A stretch of DNA of 64,000 nt, taken from assembly GCA_024642775.1 (NCBI GenBank), contig JAHEAL010000001.1:92586-156585 (forward strand), given 5' to 3'. Shown here one piece after another: positions 63,917 through 64,000 of the stretch. This stretch comes from Nitrosomonadales bacterium. Lineage in GTDB: Bacteria; Pseudomonadota; Gammaproteobacteria; Burkholderiales; Methylophilaceae. Under the pieces are notes generated by a model, which was not told the DNA's origin, searched no databases, and saw nothing but the letters and a program-made list of their open reading frames with translations. The stretch's first letter is position 1. Every line of letters starts with the position of its first letter. A program made the translations under genes and the position numbers.

Positions 63917-64000
63917 TTATTTTTTATTGATTCCGCTTTTACTTCTGTTCTTATTGCCTTTAAAAAAACCGGGATGCTCTATCATTCTAAGATAGTCCTG
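63917..64000 (-). CDS. C-terminal fragment of a gene extending past the window
   Basis: Minus-strand open frame from the window edge: QDYLRMIEHPGFFKGNKNRSKSGINKK*, stop 5 nt from the end of the preceding gene, convergent. Confidence 0.5.
   Translation of the reverse strand, partial: QDYLRMIEHPGFFKGNKNRSKSGINKK

Noticed and set aside
1-64000. CRISPR arrays, phage genes, transposases, toxin-antitoxin or defence systems
   Set aside because: Read across the window: no regularly spaced repeats, no integrase/transposase/capsid or defence protein motifs. Essentially all genes are core metabolism or housekeeping.

Overview
This looks like a 64 kb stretch of ordinary core chromosome from an AT-rich, streamlined bacterium. 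Gene order and products (PQQ biosynthesis, fhs, priB between rpsF and rpsR, trpFBA-accD-folC-cvpA-purF-metZ) suggest a betaproteobacterial methylotroph close to Methylophilales/OM43; that placement is inference. I support about 62 protein genes (both window-edge genes partial), two tRNAs (Asn, Ser), several terminators and promoters, and two structured cis-regulatory RNAs. Main blocks are arginine/leucine/threonine-branch/tryptophan biosynthesis, gyrA-serC-pheA-hisC-DAHP synthase, pqqBCDE, an inverted sulfate-assimilation cluster with divergent cysB, moaDE, galU-rnr-rlmB, uvrB, rpsF-priB-rpsR-rplI-dnaB-alr-radA, hpnCD, and a pair of exported beta-propeller proteins. I see no CRISPR array, phage, transposon or defence island, and no convincing wholly new system. 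The best second-look items are: a SAM-II-like riboswitch ahead of metZ; an S6:S18-type autoregulatory leader that can pair with the rpsF Shine-Dalgarno; pqqBCDE with no pqqA; a TSUP...fdxA sulfur cluster resembling the actinobacterial cysZ/ferredoxin arrangement; an orphan EcfT-like protein; and a 19-gene run with essentially no intergenic DNA.
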